Positions 15,109 through 24,616 are shown, counted from the first letter of the stretch. The stretch: 24,779 bases of DNA from CAZHLD01 sp964533185 (GCA_964533185.1 CAZHLD010000041.1:1-24779), one strand, 5' to 3'. Notes: generated by a model not told the origin, from the letters alone. Made by a program: numbers and translations.

Positions 15109-15647
15109 TCGGGACGGTCATTCTCGTCGGGCTCCTGATCGCGTTACTGATCTTCTATGCGGTGCGGGCGTGGCGGGAACGCTCCGCAGAATCTGCCGCA
15201 AGCACGCTCGGAAGCGACGAGCCACCCGAGCTGCTCTTGCCCACGCATTTCTGCTACTACTCGCAAATCCGGCAGTCGCTCTTGCGCGCCGACCGGGAGT
15301 ATCTGGCGCGCCGGGCCACGCCAGCCGTCCGCCGACGGTGGGAAGCGGAGCGGCGCAAGGTGGTTCGGGGATTCCTCGCCGGCCTCAAGGAAGACTACGT
15401 GCGGCTGGAGCGGCTGGGCCGGACCGTGGCTTCGCTCTCGCCCGAGCTCAGCCATGAGTTGGAACGCGAGCGGCTGTGGCTGGGCGCGCGCTTCCGGTTC
15501 TGGTACGGTGTGCTGTGGCTGGCGCCGTTGGGCAGCCGGTGGACGTTACGCCTTCTCGATCGAACGACCAATCTTGTAGGGGGTATTGCCGACCGGACAG
15601 CAGCGGCGATGACGGCCATCGGAGAAGCGACCAACCGTCCGGCGTGA
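15105..15647 (+). CDS. Single-span membrane-anchored protein, coupled to upstream gene
   Basis: A 180-residue protein that starts with one transmembrane helix (MIGTVILVGLLIALLIFYAVRAW), followed by a cytoplasmic-type helical region rich in Arg and Glu (REYLARRATPAVRRRWEAERRKVVRGFLAGLKEDYVRLERL), a mildly hydrophobic WYGVLWLAPLG segment, and an Ala/Thr-rich tail. The start is fixed by the ATGA overlap with the membrane protein gene upstream. The frame stays open further upstream but that part is a shadow of the previous gene. The family is unknown. It ends ten bases before the convergent kinase gene, with no visible terminator. Confidence 0.75.
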   Translation: MIGTVILVGLLIALLIFYAVRAWRERSAESAASTLGSDEPPELLLPTHFCYYSQIRQSLLRADREYLARRATPAVRRRWEAERRKVVRGFLAGLKEDYVRLERLGRTVASLSPELSHELERERLWLGARFRFWYGVLWLAPLGSRWTLRLLDRTTNLVGGIADRTAAAMTAIGEATNRPA

Positions 15648-15657
15648 TACGTGGCGG

Positions 15658-18600
15658 TCAATGCCGGGACGGCCCCTTCAGCAGGACCGCCTCCACGTGA
15701 TTCAGTACGCGGCGGACCACGCCTAAGAACCTTTCCACCTCAAACGGCTTCTGCACAAACTCGCAGCCGCTCTGCTCGAGCAGCGGGCCGACCTCTGCGG
15801 CGCGGGCATCGGACATGGTGAAGATGACGCGGGCGGAAAGCTCCGGGTGGCGGCGGCAGATCCAGTTGTAGAGCTCTCGCCCAGTGATGTCGCCGGGCAT
15901 CTTCAGGTCGGTGATCACCAGGTCCACCGGCTCGCGGTCGAGAATCTGCTGGGCCTCGCGGCCGCTGCGGACGGCACGGACCGAACGGCAGCGCCCGCGC
16001 AGGATCTCCTGATCAAGCTCGAGCACGGATTCCTCATCGTCCACCAGCAGGATACGCCCGGCGGGCGGGGTGCCGGCGGGCCAGTCGGGCAGCTCCGCGT
16101 GCGACTCGGACACCGGCTGGAGCGGCAGCGCGACGGTGAAGATGGCGCCGCGCCCCGGCTCGACGGAGTTGCGAACGCGGATGGCGCCGCCGTGCTCGAT
16201 GACGATGCCGTAGCAGATGGAAAGACCCAACCCAGTGCCTTTGCCAACGGGCTTGGTGGTGTAGAAGGGGTCGAAGACGCGCTGCGGGTCGCGCACGCCC
16301 GGGCCGCTATCGGCGAACTCGACAATCAAATGTTCGGGTTCAGTGGCAGTGCGCACCCAGATTTCGCCGCCGGAGGAGCGCTCGAGGATGGCGTCCACGG
16401 CATTGTTCAGGATGTTCAGGAAAACCTGCTGAAGCTGATGGGCGTCAGCGGCGGTGATGGGCAGGTCCGGGACGAGTTCGCGATGGACGACGATATTGTT
16501 GATGCGCATGTCGTATTCGCGCAACGCCAGGGTGTTTTCGACAATTTGGTTCAGGCAGACGGGTAGGCGCTCGGGCTTCTGCTGGCGGGCGAAGCTCAAG
16601 AGGTTCTTGACGATCCGATGGGTGCGCAGGGCCTGGGTGCGGAGCTTTTCAACGAATTCGGCGCCGCGGCCATCGACGTGGTTATTCGCGGCGAGCAGCT
16701 GGCTATAGCCCAGGATGGCGGTAAGGGGGTTGTTCAACTCGTGGGCGACGCCGGAAATGAGCTGGCCGACTGCCGCCATCTTCTCGCTCTGCAGAAGCTG
16801 TTCCTGGGTGCGGCGGAGATTGTCCAGGGCCTGGCGGGTTTCTTCGAGCAAGAGGGATTTCTCGATGGTGGCGGCGACCTGACTGCCCACCGAAGTGAGC
16901 ACGTTCAGTTCTGCCGAGGAGAACTCGCGCAGGGAGCGGCAACTGACCACGAGCGCGCCCAGGATCCGCTCCTTCGACCACAGCACGACAACATTGGAAA
17001 CCTCGACGCCCTCCTTCTGCTGAAAATCACGAATCGTTTGCGGCCAGGGCAGGCTCTTGCCCGCAACGAGGTGGCACGGACGGCGCGGATGTGGTTGAGC
17101 AGGTCGGCCGGGAAGACCGTGGGTGGGAAGTGGCCGGCGTACTCGGAACGCAGGCCACAGGCGGCCACGCGGCGGAGGACGTTGGTCTGCTCATCGAGCA
17201 GATAGATCGTGCCCATGTCCACACCGCACAGCTCGACGATCTGGCGGAGCGAGCGGTCCAGTAGCTCATCGAGAGGGAGCGATTGGTTGAGGGACTGGCT
17301 GATGGAGTTGAGCACCATCAGCTCGCGATTGCGGCGGCGGACTTCCTGCTCAGCCCGCTTGCGCTCGGTGATATCGAGCACGAAGCCCTGGTAGGCGACG
17401 ACGGCGCCGGTGGCGTCGCGAGTGGCAAAGCTGGACTCGAGGGCGGTGAGGACCTCGCCAGTGCGGCGGCGCATCTGGAATTCGAAATCGGTTACCGAGC
17501 CGTGCTCGCGCAGGAGTTTCTTGAGCCGCTCGCGGTCTTCCGGGTTGACGTAGATGCCGGGGCCGATATGGGTCTGCATCAGCTCCTCGCGGCTTTCGTA
17601 GCCGAGCATGCGCATGAAGGCGTCGTTGAAATCCAGGAAGCGACCCTCGGGAGTGGTGATAAAGACGCCTTCCTGGACGTTTTCGATAAGGTTGCGGTAG
17701 CGCTCCTCGGCGCGTTTGCGGTCGGTGATGTCCTTCAGCACGTGGACGGTGCCCAGGCAAGCGCCGCTCGGACCGGTAAACTCGGAGGTGGACACCAGGA
17801 AGCATACGCCCAGCACCGGGTCGGGGGCGTCACCTTTGCCGGCGGCCTCCTCACAGTAGGGGCCGTTGGTCCAGGAGCCGTGGCGACGGCCTGCTGCCGG
17901 GGAGTCCACGCGAGGCTGAAGAACTTCGGCAATCTTTCGGCCCACAAGCGATTCGGCCGGGACGCCGCCTAACCGCAGGCCCAACGCCTGATTGGCGCGC
18001 AGGATGCGGAACTGCGGGTCGTGCACGAGGATGGGGTCTTCGATGGAATCGAAGGTGTACATCCACTGCCGCTCGGCGTGCGCGGCCTGCTCAAACAGCG
18101 AGACGTTCTGAATGGTCAGGCCGAGCAGGTTGGCCACGTTGACCAGGAAATGGATTTCTTCGGGGTGGAAGCGCCGCGGCGCATTTGAACCAACGCAGAG
18201 GACGCCGAGCGAGGCCTCCTTGCAGGGCAGGAGGACCAGAACCATGGCGGCGATGCCCTCGGCCTCCATGCGGCAGCGGACATGCGGGTCGAACTCGGAG
18301 TCGTACACCAGGTAGGTCGTGGAAGGGTCGAGCGCACGACGCGCCCAGGGCTCGTTAATGGAGACGCGGGCATAGCGTTCGAGGAAAGCCGGTGTGAAGC
18401 CCACTGAGGCACGCACCACCAGCTCGCCCGCGTCCCCTGCGCCGACCAGAAGACGGACCAGACCGTGGCTGGCGCCCAGGCTTTCGACCAAGTGCCGGAG
18501 AACGACGCTTAGGATCTCATCCACGTCGAAGGTCTGCGTGCTGGCAGCGGCAATCAGGGTGAGCCGACGGAGCTTGTCGTTGAGCTCTTCAGTGCGGGCG

Positions 18601-19211
18601 CGGGCGATCTCCAACACGATTACGGCCAGTGCCACGCCGAGTGTGGCCTCTAGAATGCCATCCAAAGCGACCCGCACGAGGAAGAATGGCTGGCTGGCCC
18701 AGAGCGGCTGGTCGAGGATATGCAGACCGTTCAGACACAGGGTCAGGCCGAGCAGGCGCGGGGCCCAGTCCCGCCGTCCCCGAGCATAGCGCAAGAGCAA
18801 AAAGCCGGCCGCGAGGCAAACGGCGGCTCTGCACAGCAGAGCCAGCCACTCGGCGCGTTCGGGCCTGCCGAACTGGAGGTCGGTCCAAGCCACGGCAAGA
18901 CAAACGATCAGAGCCAGCGGCCAGACCAGGGCAGTGCGGCGTACCCTTCCGGTGCAGTCGAGCAGCGAGGCCAGGAAAAACGCCGTCGCGGCCAGAGACA
19001 GCTCCACCTCCAGCAGTCGCCCGCCCGACCCGGCCCTGAACAGAGTAAAGATGTGGGTGGCGCCGTAAAGGGTAAAGAACGTCCAGCCGGCAATCCTCAG
19101 GCGGAAGAAGCGGGCGGGGAGGTCGCGGTAGAGGAGCAGGTAAAGCACCAGAAGAACCAGAAAGGCGGAGGCCTGCAGGAAGGCAATCGCAAGCAGCCCC
19201 TGGTTGTGCAT
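15658..19211 (-). pseudogene. Hybrid sensor histidine kinase, frameshifted in second GAF domain
   Basis: One gene of about 1,184 codons read in two frames. From the ATG at 19211: seven hydrophobic helices (residues about 5-200), GAF (about 225-375), PAS (381-497), PAS (503-618) and the start of a second GAF (from about 635). Near 17070-17076, after HIRAVRAT, the frame breaks. The other frame continues with LVAGKSLPWPQTIRDFQQ and SNVVVLWSKERILGALVVSCRS, then HisKA (SGVAHELNNPLTAILGY, phospho-His), HATPase (NILNNAVDAI, DSGPGV, GTGLGLSI) and a C-terminal receiver (LLVDDEE, VITDLKMPG, FVQKPF). A single missing base restores the whole protein. The domains otherwise look intact, so it is either a recent mutation or an assembly error. 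A GGAGGG lies twelve bases before the chosen start. It is divergent from the REC-HD-GYP gene, a likely partner. Confidence 0.85.
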
Positions 19212-19232
19212 CAGCGGAGACACCCTCCCAGC

Positions 19233-19249
19233 GCACGCCCGCGGCGTGC
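19233..19249. repeat. Perfect 7-bp hairpin in the kinase leader
   Basis: GCACGCC (19233-19239) and GGCGTGC (19243-19249) pair around a CGC loop, 22 bases upstream of the kinase start codon. It may be a transcript structure or simply a GC-rich palindrome. Confidence 0.4.
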
Positions 19250-19338
19250 CGACACACATCGGGCCTTGACCATGAGAGACGAGAGAGGAAAGCCGTTGTC
19301 GAACGTAGCACGCGGCTTTTATTTCCGGCAACAAGGGC

Positions 19339-19366
19339 TTGGTGGCGTTGTGCCCTGCCGTATAAT
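19339..19366 (+). promoter_or_regulatory. Sigma-70-type promoter for the HD-GYP regulator
   Basis: TTGGTG (19339-19344) and a consensus TATAAT (19361-19366) are separated by 16 bases. Transcription would begin near 19372, leaving a leader of about 16 bases that contains GGAG eight bases before the GTG start. Confidence 0.65.
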
Positions 19367-19387
19367 GGCCCTTTTGGAGTGATCGAA

Positions 19388-20467
19388 GTGGCGCAAGAGA
19401 AAATCCTTGTGGTGGACGACGAAGAAGCGATCCGAGAAGTGGTCACAACGCTTCTGGAGGCACAGGGCTACCAGTGCGCCACGGTGGGGAACGGGCGGCT
19501 GGCGCAGGAGCAGCTCCAAAAGGATTCGCCGGACCTGGTGCTCAGCGACATGGTGATGCCGGAGATGGACGGGATGCGGCTGCTGGAATGGCTGCGCGGG
19601 CGCGACCCGGACCTGCCGGTAATCATGGTGACGGCGATGCACGACCTCTCGACCGCGCTGGAGGCCATGCGGCGGGGCGCCTACGACTACATCCTGAAGC
19701 CCTTTGAAAAGGACCAGCTTTTTTTGTGCGTGCGGCGGGCACTCGAGCACCGACGGCTGGTGCTCGAAAACCGCAACTACCAGCGCAACCTCGAAAAATT
19801 GGTGGAGGAGCGCACGGCGCAGCTCCGCGAGGCCTTCAACCAGCTCGAGCAGTCGTACGACCACACGCTTGAGGCGCTGGGCGGCGCGCTGGACCTGAAA
19901 GATGCCGAGACCGAAGGCCACTCCCAGCGCGTGACCGCGTACACCATCTCCATCGCGCGGCAGATGAACCTCGAGCCGGCGCTGCTGCGGCAGATCGCCC
20001 GCGGCGCCTTCCTGCACGACATCGGCAAGATGGCCATCCCTGACGGAATCCTGCGGAAGCCCGGGCCGCTGACTAATGATGAACGGGCGGTCATGCGGCG
20101 GCACTGCGAGATCGGCCACGAAATGCTGATGCGCATCCCCTTCCTGCACGATGCGGCGGAGATCGTCCTGACGCATCAGGAGTTTTTCGACGGCACCGGG
20201 TACCCGCGCGGCCTGAAGGGCGAAGAGATTCCGCTGGGGTCGCGGATCTTTGCTGTGGCGGATACGCTGGATGCGATGATTTCCGACCGGCCCTACCGTA
20301 GCGCCCGGTCGATCGAGGCCGCGCGCGAGGAGATCGAGCGGTGCGCAGGCACCCAGTTTGACCCCGAAGTCGTGCAAGTGTTCCTCTCCATGCCGGCCAC
20401 GCTGTGGAACGAGCTGCGGGAGAGAACCGGCGCGCCGTTTCTGCTGTCACACCTCAGAGACCTCTAA
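19388..20467 (+). CDS. Response regulator with HD-GYP domain (putative c-di-GMP phosphodiesterase)
   Basis: A 359-residue protein. Residues 1-120 form a receiver domain with an acidic pocket at D10-D11, phospho-acceptor D54 in LSDMVMPEMDG and the conserved lysine in ILKPF. A coiled-coil linker follows (EERTAQLREAFNQLEQSYDHTLEAL). The HD-GYP domain (about 165-345) has HSQRV, FLHDIGK (HD at 210-211), and HQEFFDGTGYP from 263, carrying the GYP signature. HD-GYP enzymes hydrolyse cyclic di-GMP, and this one should be switched by phosphorylation. GTG 19388 is preferred over GTG 19379 because GGAG lies eight bases upstream of it. It is divergent from the hybrid kinase, its likely partner. Since that kinase is frameshifted, the input may be lost. 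Confidence 0.9.
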   Translation: MAQEKILVVDDEEAIREVVTTLLEAQGYQCATVGNGRLAQEQLQKDSPDLVLSDMVMPEMDGMRLLEWLRGRDPDLPVIMVTAMHDLSTALEAMRRGAYDYILKPFEKDQLFLCVRRALEHRRLVLENRNYQRNLEKLVEERTAQLREAFNQLEQSYDHTLEALGGALDLKDAETEGHSQRVTAYTISIARQMNLEPALLRQIARGAFLHDIGKMAIPDGILRKPGPLTNDERAVMRRHCEIGHEMLMRIPFLHDAAEIVLTHQEFFDGTGYPRGLKGEEIPLGSRIFAVADTLDAMISDRPYRSARSIEAAREEIERCAGTQFDPEVVQVFLSMPATLWNELRERTGAPFLLSHLRDL

Positions 20468-20472
20468 GGAAG

Positions 20473-20528
20473 TCTTCAGTTACCAGATATCAGATTTCTG
20501 TTGTCAGCCTTCAGCTTTCAGCATTCAG
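20473..20528. repeat. Period-7 repeat, eight NNNTCAG-type units
   Basis: Eight consecutive heptamers in register: tcttcag, ttaccag, atatcag, atttctg, ttgtcag, ccttcag, ctttcag, cattcag. Six of the eight end in TCAG and seven in CAG. The array lies between the HD-GYP stop and the terminator of the TonB-receptor gene, and is AT-richer than its surroundings. The same motif recurs at 9313. Confidence 0.75.
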
Positions 20529-20580
20529 CCTAGGACGAAGCCCAGAAGGGAGGGTGTGGTGGTCGGGGAAGAGCAGACAC

Positions 20581-20620
20581 AAAAAAAGAGCGGTTCCGGC
20601 CTATGAGACCGGAACCGCTC
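20581..20620 (-). terminator. Rho-independent terminator of the TonB-receptor gene
   Basis: GAGCGGTTCCGG (20588-20599) and CCGGAACCGCTC (20609-20620) form a perfect 12-bp stem with a nine-base loop. Read on the minus strand the stem is followed by seven T residues. It lies 28 bases downstream of the receptor stop codon. Confidence 0.92.
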
Positions 20621-20647
20621 GAAGGGCTTCGACTGTGCAGCCGAAGG

Positions 20648-23600
20648 TTAGAAGTGGACCTTGGCGCCGAACTGAACCTGCCGGGAACCGGCCGTGCCAT
20701 CAGGACGCCCCACCTGGAAGGTGGACATTCCGAAGGTACCCGGGCTGGCAATGCTGTTGCCCGGCGTGCCGAGCTGGGCGCGGTTGAAGATGTTATAGAA
20801 CTCGAACCGCAATTCAAACTTGATCCGCTCGGTTACCGAGGTGGTCTTGGCCAGGACGACATCCCAGTTGTTGACGCCTGGGCCCGTGAAGGCGTTCCGG
20901 CCGACGTTTCCGGCGGCGTTAAACGGAGCGAAGTCAAACGCCGAGAACGGCGGGCCGGTCTGGAGGCGGTCGGCACCGGACGGGATGGCCGGGTTGCCGA
21001 CCAGATTGGCGCGGGCGGAAAGACCCGTGTGCTCGGTGTCGCGATTGCCGAAGATGCTGAAGGGGAGGCCATCGGAGACGATGTAGATCCCCGAGAACTG
21101 CCAACCCTCGAAGACCCTCCCGAAAGCTCCCTCACTCAGGAACTGGCGGCCGCGCCCCAGCGGGATTTCGTAAATGAAGTCCATGGTTACGCGGCGGCGA
21201 ACGTCGAAGTCCGAAGCGCCGCGCTCTGCCCGGAGGTTGAATGAGTTGCGCGGGAAGCTGCGGTTGCCCGCGCCGGCATCCAAAGGATCCGAAGCGTTAT
21301 CGATTGAGTGCGCCCAAGTAAAGCTGCCGCGGATCTGGAGGCCGCGGGACATCCGCTTGGTGACCTTGAGCTGTAACGAGTTGAAGCTCGAAAGCCCCTG
21401 GCTGGTGTTCGTGGCCGTCTGGAAGAAGGCGTTGTTGTTGACGGCGTTGAACGGAATGTTGCCGAAGAAGTCCGCCCCGAACCAAAGCGTGCTGAACTGC
21501 AGCGTTGAAGCATCGCACTGCCCTGTGGCGGTAAAGAAGCCAGTGTTCAGGGGATTCGTAGGCACGCAGAACGCGACCAACGAATTGACCAGGTTCGGCT
21601 GCGGCGGATTGCCATCCACGACTCGGAAGAGGCGGTTGCCCTTGGTGGCTACGTAGTCCAGTTCGACCACGAGGTTGCGCCAGAACTCCTGTTGCACACC
21701 CAAGCTCCACGATTGGCTATAGGGAACGTGGAAGTTTTGCTGGAACAAGACGGGGAAGATGCCCTGCCCATCCACGACGGTCGGGCTGGCCGTTTCGTTG
21801 GCCGGTGGCGGGACGAATGGCAAAGTGTCAAAGGGAACCTCAAAGACATCTTGCTGGAAGGGCGGGTTGCCGCGGGCATTGATGAACAGGTTTCCGAACA
21901 GGCGGTCGTGGGTGATGCCATAGCCGCCGCGGATGGAGGTGGTTCCCTTCTTGAGCGGGTCCCAGGCAAAGCCGATGCGCGGCTCAAAGTTCCTGAAATC
22001 ATTGTCGTAAAGCTTATTGTCCGGGCTCCGCCCGACCAAGCTGAAGGTGAAGGGGGCCAAACCGCTGGGATCAGCCGTTAGACGGGAGAAGTTGCCATCC
22101 ACCTCATAGGGTACGCCGTAGAAGGCCCAGGCGAGACCAAGATTGAGCGTAAAGTGCGGCGTGACCTTCCAGGAATCTTGCAAGAAGAGCCGCGACTCAC
22201 GCTGACGGAAGCCGCGCAGGTCATCGGCAGTGCGAACACCGGCCTTGTTGAAGTATTGGGATTGGGTCTGGATACCTACAAGGCCGAGTAAGGCATGCAC
22301 TTGATTCTGGAGGGTCGTGGAACCACGCTGGATTGAACTAACGGTTCTGGAAGCAGTCTCGGTTCCTGTAAACGTTGGATCCAAGTCCGTCAACGACCGG
22401 ACCCCAAAGTTGGAGAAGTTATTGAAGTCGAGAGAGGCCCGGGAGAAGAAATCGGTGAAGCTGTTGGAGTAGACGAAGCGCAGCTCGAAACCAACCTTCA
22501 CCGTGTGGCGGCCCTTCACCCAAGTGAAGTTATCCGCCCAGGACGTAGTGCCGGTGAACCGCGCCTGGCCATCGGAGTTGCCGAGGACGCCACAGTCGAA
22601 ACCGCTAAAAGCGGGTTGAGAGAAGTCGCGGCCCCTGCCGACTGCATCAGGTGCGCTGAATGTGTCGATGAAATCCGCGCCGCCGCAGTTGAACGGCAGG
22701 TTGGTGCGATTGACGCCGAAGCGGAACTCGTTGACGAGGTTGGCGCGCATGGTCGAAGTAAGGTTCAGCCCGAAGCCCTGGGTCCTCGAGACCAAAGTGA
22801 TGTTGCCCAGGATCGGGTTGTTGGCCGAGGCGGGCAGGAAGTCGGTGTGGAACGGGTTGGGATCGTTGAACTTGTTGAAGATGTACCGTCCGGAAATGAC
22901 GTTGTTTCGATTGATGTGGTGGTCAATCTTGGTGGTGACGTTCTCGGTGTTCTGCTTGGACTCGCTGGCGAAGCGGAAGAGCCCCCGCAGCTGCGAGCCC
23001 GGCAGGTCCAGGTTCCCGCCATTGGGGGCTGGATAGAGATTCAGGATCGATTGGATAGTCGGATCGCGGTCAAGGCCAAAACGATTCCTTGGCGAAGTTG
23101 GCGTGCGTACGTCGACCGGAACGGTTGCGCGCCGGAAAAAGAACGGAGAATTCGGGTTGCACGGCGGCGCAGGGGTCCCAGACGGCGGGGCATTGCACTC
23201 ATCGAACGTGAAGTTGAACAGGCCGGTCTTGAACTCCGGGAAGGGGACGACGCTGGTGTTAATGAGCGAGGTCTTGAAGCGCTGGGCCTCGAAGTTGACG
23301 AACCAGAAGGTCTTGTCCTTCTTGATGGGGCCGCCGATCGACCCTCCGTAGGTGTTGCGGGTGTAGGGAGCCTTGGCTTCTTCGACAGCGGGATTGGTAG
23401 CGTCGGGATTGTGGTTGAAGAAATCGCGAGCACCGAAGGTGTCGTAGCGGCCAAACCAGTAGGCCACGCCGTGGATTTCGTTGCTGCCGCTCTTGGTGAC
23501 GATGTCGATGATCGCGCCAGTGTTGCGGCCGAATTCCGGCAGGAAGTTGGCGGAGATAACGCGAAACTCCTGCGTGGCGTCCGGGTTCAGGCTGACGATA

Positions 23601-24211
23601 CCTCCGGCGATGCCGGGCACATCGGTATCGTTATTATCCACGCCGTCGAGCAGGAAGTTGTTGTTCCGCTCGCGGGAGCCGTTAACGGCAAAGCCGCCCA
23701 ACCTGGAGTTGCTCGTCACGACGCCCGGCCCGAGGGAGATCAGCGAGTAGGGGTCGCGGGTGAGCAGGGGCAGGTCGGTGAGTGTGCGGGAGTCAATGAC
23801 GTTGCTGATCTGCTGGTTCTCCAGCTCGATCGGGGCGACGGTGTTGCCGCTGACTTCAATCGTTTCGGCGACGGCACTGACTTCGATCTTGACGTCGAGA
23901 GTAAGGCTTTGAGAAACAGTGAGCTGGAGCTGCGTGTACTTGATGGTGCGGAAGCCGGATTTGGCAAAGGTGAAGTCGTAAAAGCCCGGCACGAGGTTGG
24001 TGATGCGATAGGTACCGGATTCATCCGAATTCGAAGTGCGAGTAACATTGGTGTCTTTGTTTTGGGCGGTGACGGACACGCCCGGAACGACGGCACCGGT
24101 CTGGTCCGAGATGGTTCCGTTTACTGTGGCCGTCTGAGCCTGCGCCGCCGGCACGAGCGCTACCGCCAGCAACGCCAGCAACACTGCAAACACCACTTTG
24201 CTTGTTCGCAT
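20648..24211 (-). CDS. Oar-like TonB-dependent receptor with carboxypeptidase-regulatory-like domain
   Basis: A 1,187-residue outer-membrane protein. A signal peptide (VVFAVLLALLAVALVPAAQAQ) is followed by a CarboxypepD_reg-like beta-sandwich (ATVNGTISDQTGAVVPGVSVTAQN ... GTYRITNLVPGFYDFTFAKSGF), a plug domain (about 120-240, with VNGSRERNNNFLLDGVDNNDTDVPG and GRNTGAIIDIVTKSGSNEIHG) and a long beta-barrel. It ends in SRQVQFGAKVHF, with the C-terminal Phe needed for outer-membrane insertion. Proteins of this type are greatly expanded in Acidobacteriota and probably import glycans, peptides or other large nutrients using TonB energy. The substrate cannot be read. The ATG at 24211 is preferred because GGAGG lies ten bases upstream of it, against one base before the ATG at 24220. 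No SusD-like or glycan-degrading gene is adjacent. Confidence 0.92.
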   Translation of the reverse strand: MRTSKVVFAVLLALLAVALVPAAQAQTATVNGTISDQTGAVVPGVSVTAQNKDTNVTRTSNSDESGTYRITNLVPGFYDFTFAKSGFRTIKYTQLQLTVSQSLTLDVKIEVSAVAETIEVSGNTVAPIELENQQISNVIDSRTLTDLPLLTRDPYSLISLGPGVVTSNSRLGGFAVNGSRERNNNFLLDGVDNNDTDVPGIAGGIVSLNPDATQEFRVISANFLPEFGRNTGAIIDIVTKSGSNEIHGVAYWFGRYDTFGARDFFNHNPDATNPAVEEAKAPYTRNTYGGSIGGPIKKDKTFWFVNFEAQRFKTSLINTSVVPFPEFKTGLFNFTFDECNAPPSGTPAPPCNPNSPFFFRRATVPVDVRTPTSPRNRFGLDRDPTIQSILNLYPAPNGGNLDLPGSQLRGLFRFASESKQNTENVTTKIDHHINRNNVISGRYIFNKFNDPNPFHTDFLPASANNPILGNITLVSRTQGFGLNLTSTMRANLVNEFRFGVNRTNLPFNCGGADFIDTFSAPDAVGRGRDFSQPAFSGFDCGVLGNSDGQARFTGTTSWADNFTWVKGRHTVKVGFELRFVYSNSFTDFFSRASLDFNNFSNFGVRSLTDLDPTFTGTETASRTVSSIQRGSTTLQNQVHALLGLVGIQTQSQYFNKAGVRTADDLRGFRQRESRLFLQDSWKVTPHFTLNLGLAWAFYGVPYEVDGNFSRLTADPSGLAPFTFSLVGRSPDNKLYDNDFRNFEPRIGFAWDPLKKGTTSIRGGYGITHDRLFGNLFINARGNPPFQQDVFEVPFDTLPFVPPPANETASPTVVDGQGIFPVLFQQNFHVPYSQSWSLGVQQEFWRNLVVELDYVATKGNRLFRVVDGNPPQPNLVNSLVAFCVPTNPLNTGFFTATGQCDASTLQFSTLWFGADFFGNIPFNAVNNNAFFQTATNTSQGLSSFNSLQLKVTKRMSRGLQIRGSFTWAHSIDNASDPLDAGAGNRSFPRNSFNLRAERGASDFDVRRRVTMDFIYEIPLGRGRQFLSEGAFGRVFEGWQFSGIYIVSDGLPFSIFGNRDTEHTGLSARANLVGNPAIPSGADRLQTGPPFSAFDFAPFNAAGNVGRNAFTGPGVNNWDVVLAKTTSVTERIKFELRFEFYNIFNRAQLGTPGNSIASPGTFGMSTFQVGRPDGTAGSRQVQFGAKVHF

Positions 24212-24299
24212 TTCAGTCATGCCTCCGAGGAGTTTGCTGATTGGCTTGCAACCGAAGTGAAGTAATGAGTTCATTCCCTATGGACAGCGTGCAAACGAG

Positions 24300-24315
24300 T
24301 GCAAGACCAATGCCA
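24300..24315 (-). promoter_or_regulatory. Candidate sigma-54 promoter for the TonB receptor
   Basis: On the minus strand the bases read TGGCATTGGTCTTGCA. This has the GG and GC dinucleotides exactly ten bases apart and matches the -24/-12 consensus TGGCAC-N5-TTGCA at all but one position. It would start transcription near 24289, about 78 bases before the receptor start codon. Confidence 0.4.
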
Positions 24316-24568
24316 AATATGCATGAAAATTATGTACAATCTAACTTGTGCCAAAATAAGACGTTAGAGAGCTTTTGCGGTCCGACAATCGTGCGCCAAA
24401 ATGCTCTGTGTACCAAATCTGGTAGGCGTCAGGTCCAAAGATTCCAAAAAACATAGTGCGATGGTTTGGCTTCGATTTGACCAAGGGTGCGATCAGACTT
24501 GTGAGCCTAAGCAATTCTTTCTGTTTTCAACGGCCGGACAATCACGGAATCACAGGCCGCGGCACCCG

Positions 24569-24597
24569 TTGCGAATCGCGGCTGGCACAGGTAGTAT
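24569..24597 (+). promoter_or_regulatory. Candidate promoter for the Cys-rich protein
   Basis: TTGCGA (24569-24574) and TAGTAT (24592-24597) are separated by 17 bases. The start would be near 24604, immediately before the GGAGG ribosome binding site, so the leader would be very short. Confidence 0.35.
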
Positions 24598-24616
24598 CCA
24601 TTGCGGAGGGGATGAG

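Larger units (their letters stand above)
24212..24616. other. Divergent intergenic region, AT-richer, with repeated CCAAA words
   Basis: About 400 bases without a convincing gene between the divergent TonB-receptor and Cys-rich genes. It is visibly richer in A and T than the rest. It holds four similar words, TGCCAAATAT (24311), GTGCCAAAATA (24349), GCGCCAAAATG (24394) and GTACCAAATCT (24410), which could be operator sites. Candidate promoters for both flanking genes are listed separately. Confidence 0.5.

Noticed and set aside
22505..24265. A 586-codon open frame on the plus strand opposite the TonB receptor
   Set aside because: The composition (Val, Gly, Asp, Glu, Ala) mirrors the receptor codons and no motif is present. 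The receptor frame has signal peptide, plug and terminal Phe.
24340..24360. Second sigma-54-like site, TTGGCAC on the minus strand
   Set aside because: The -12 TTGC element is not at the required spacing.
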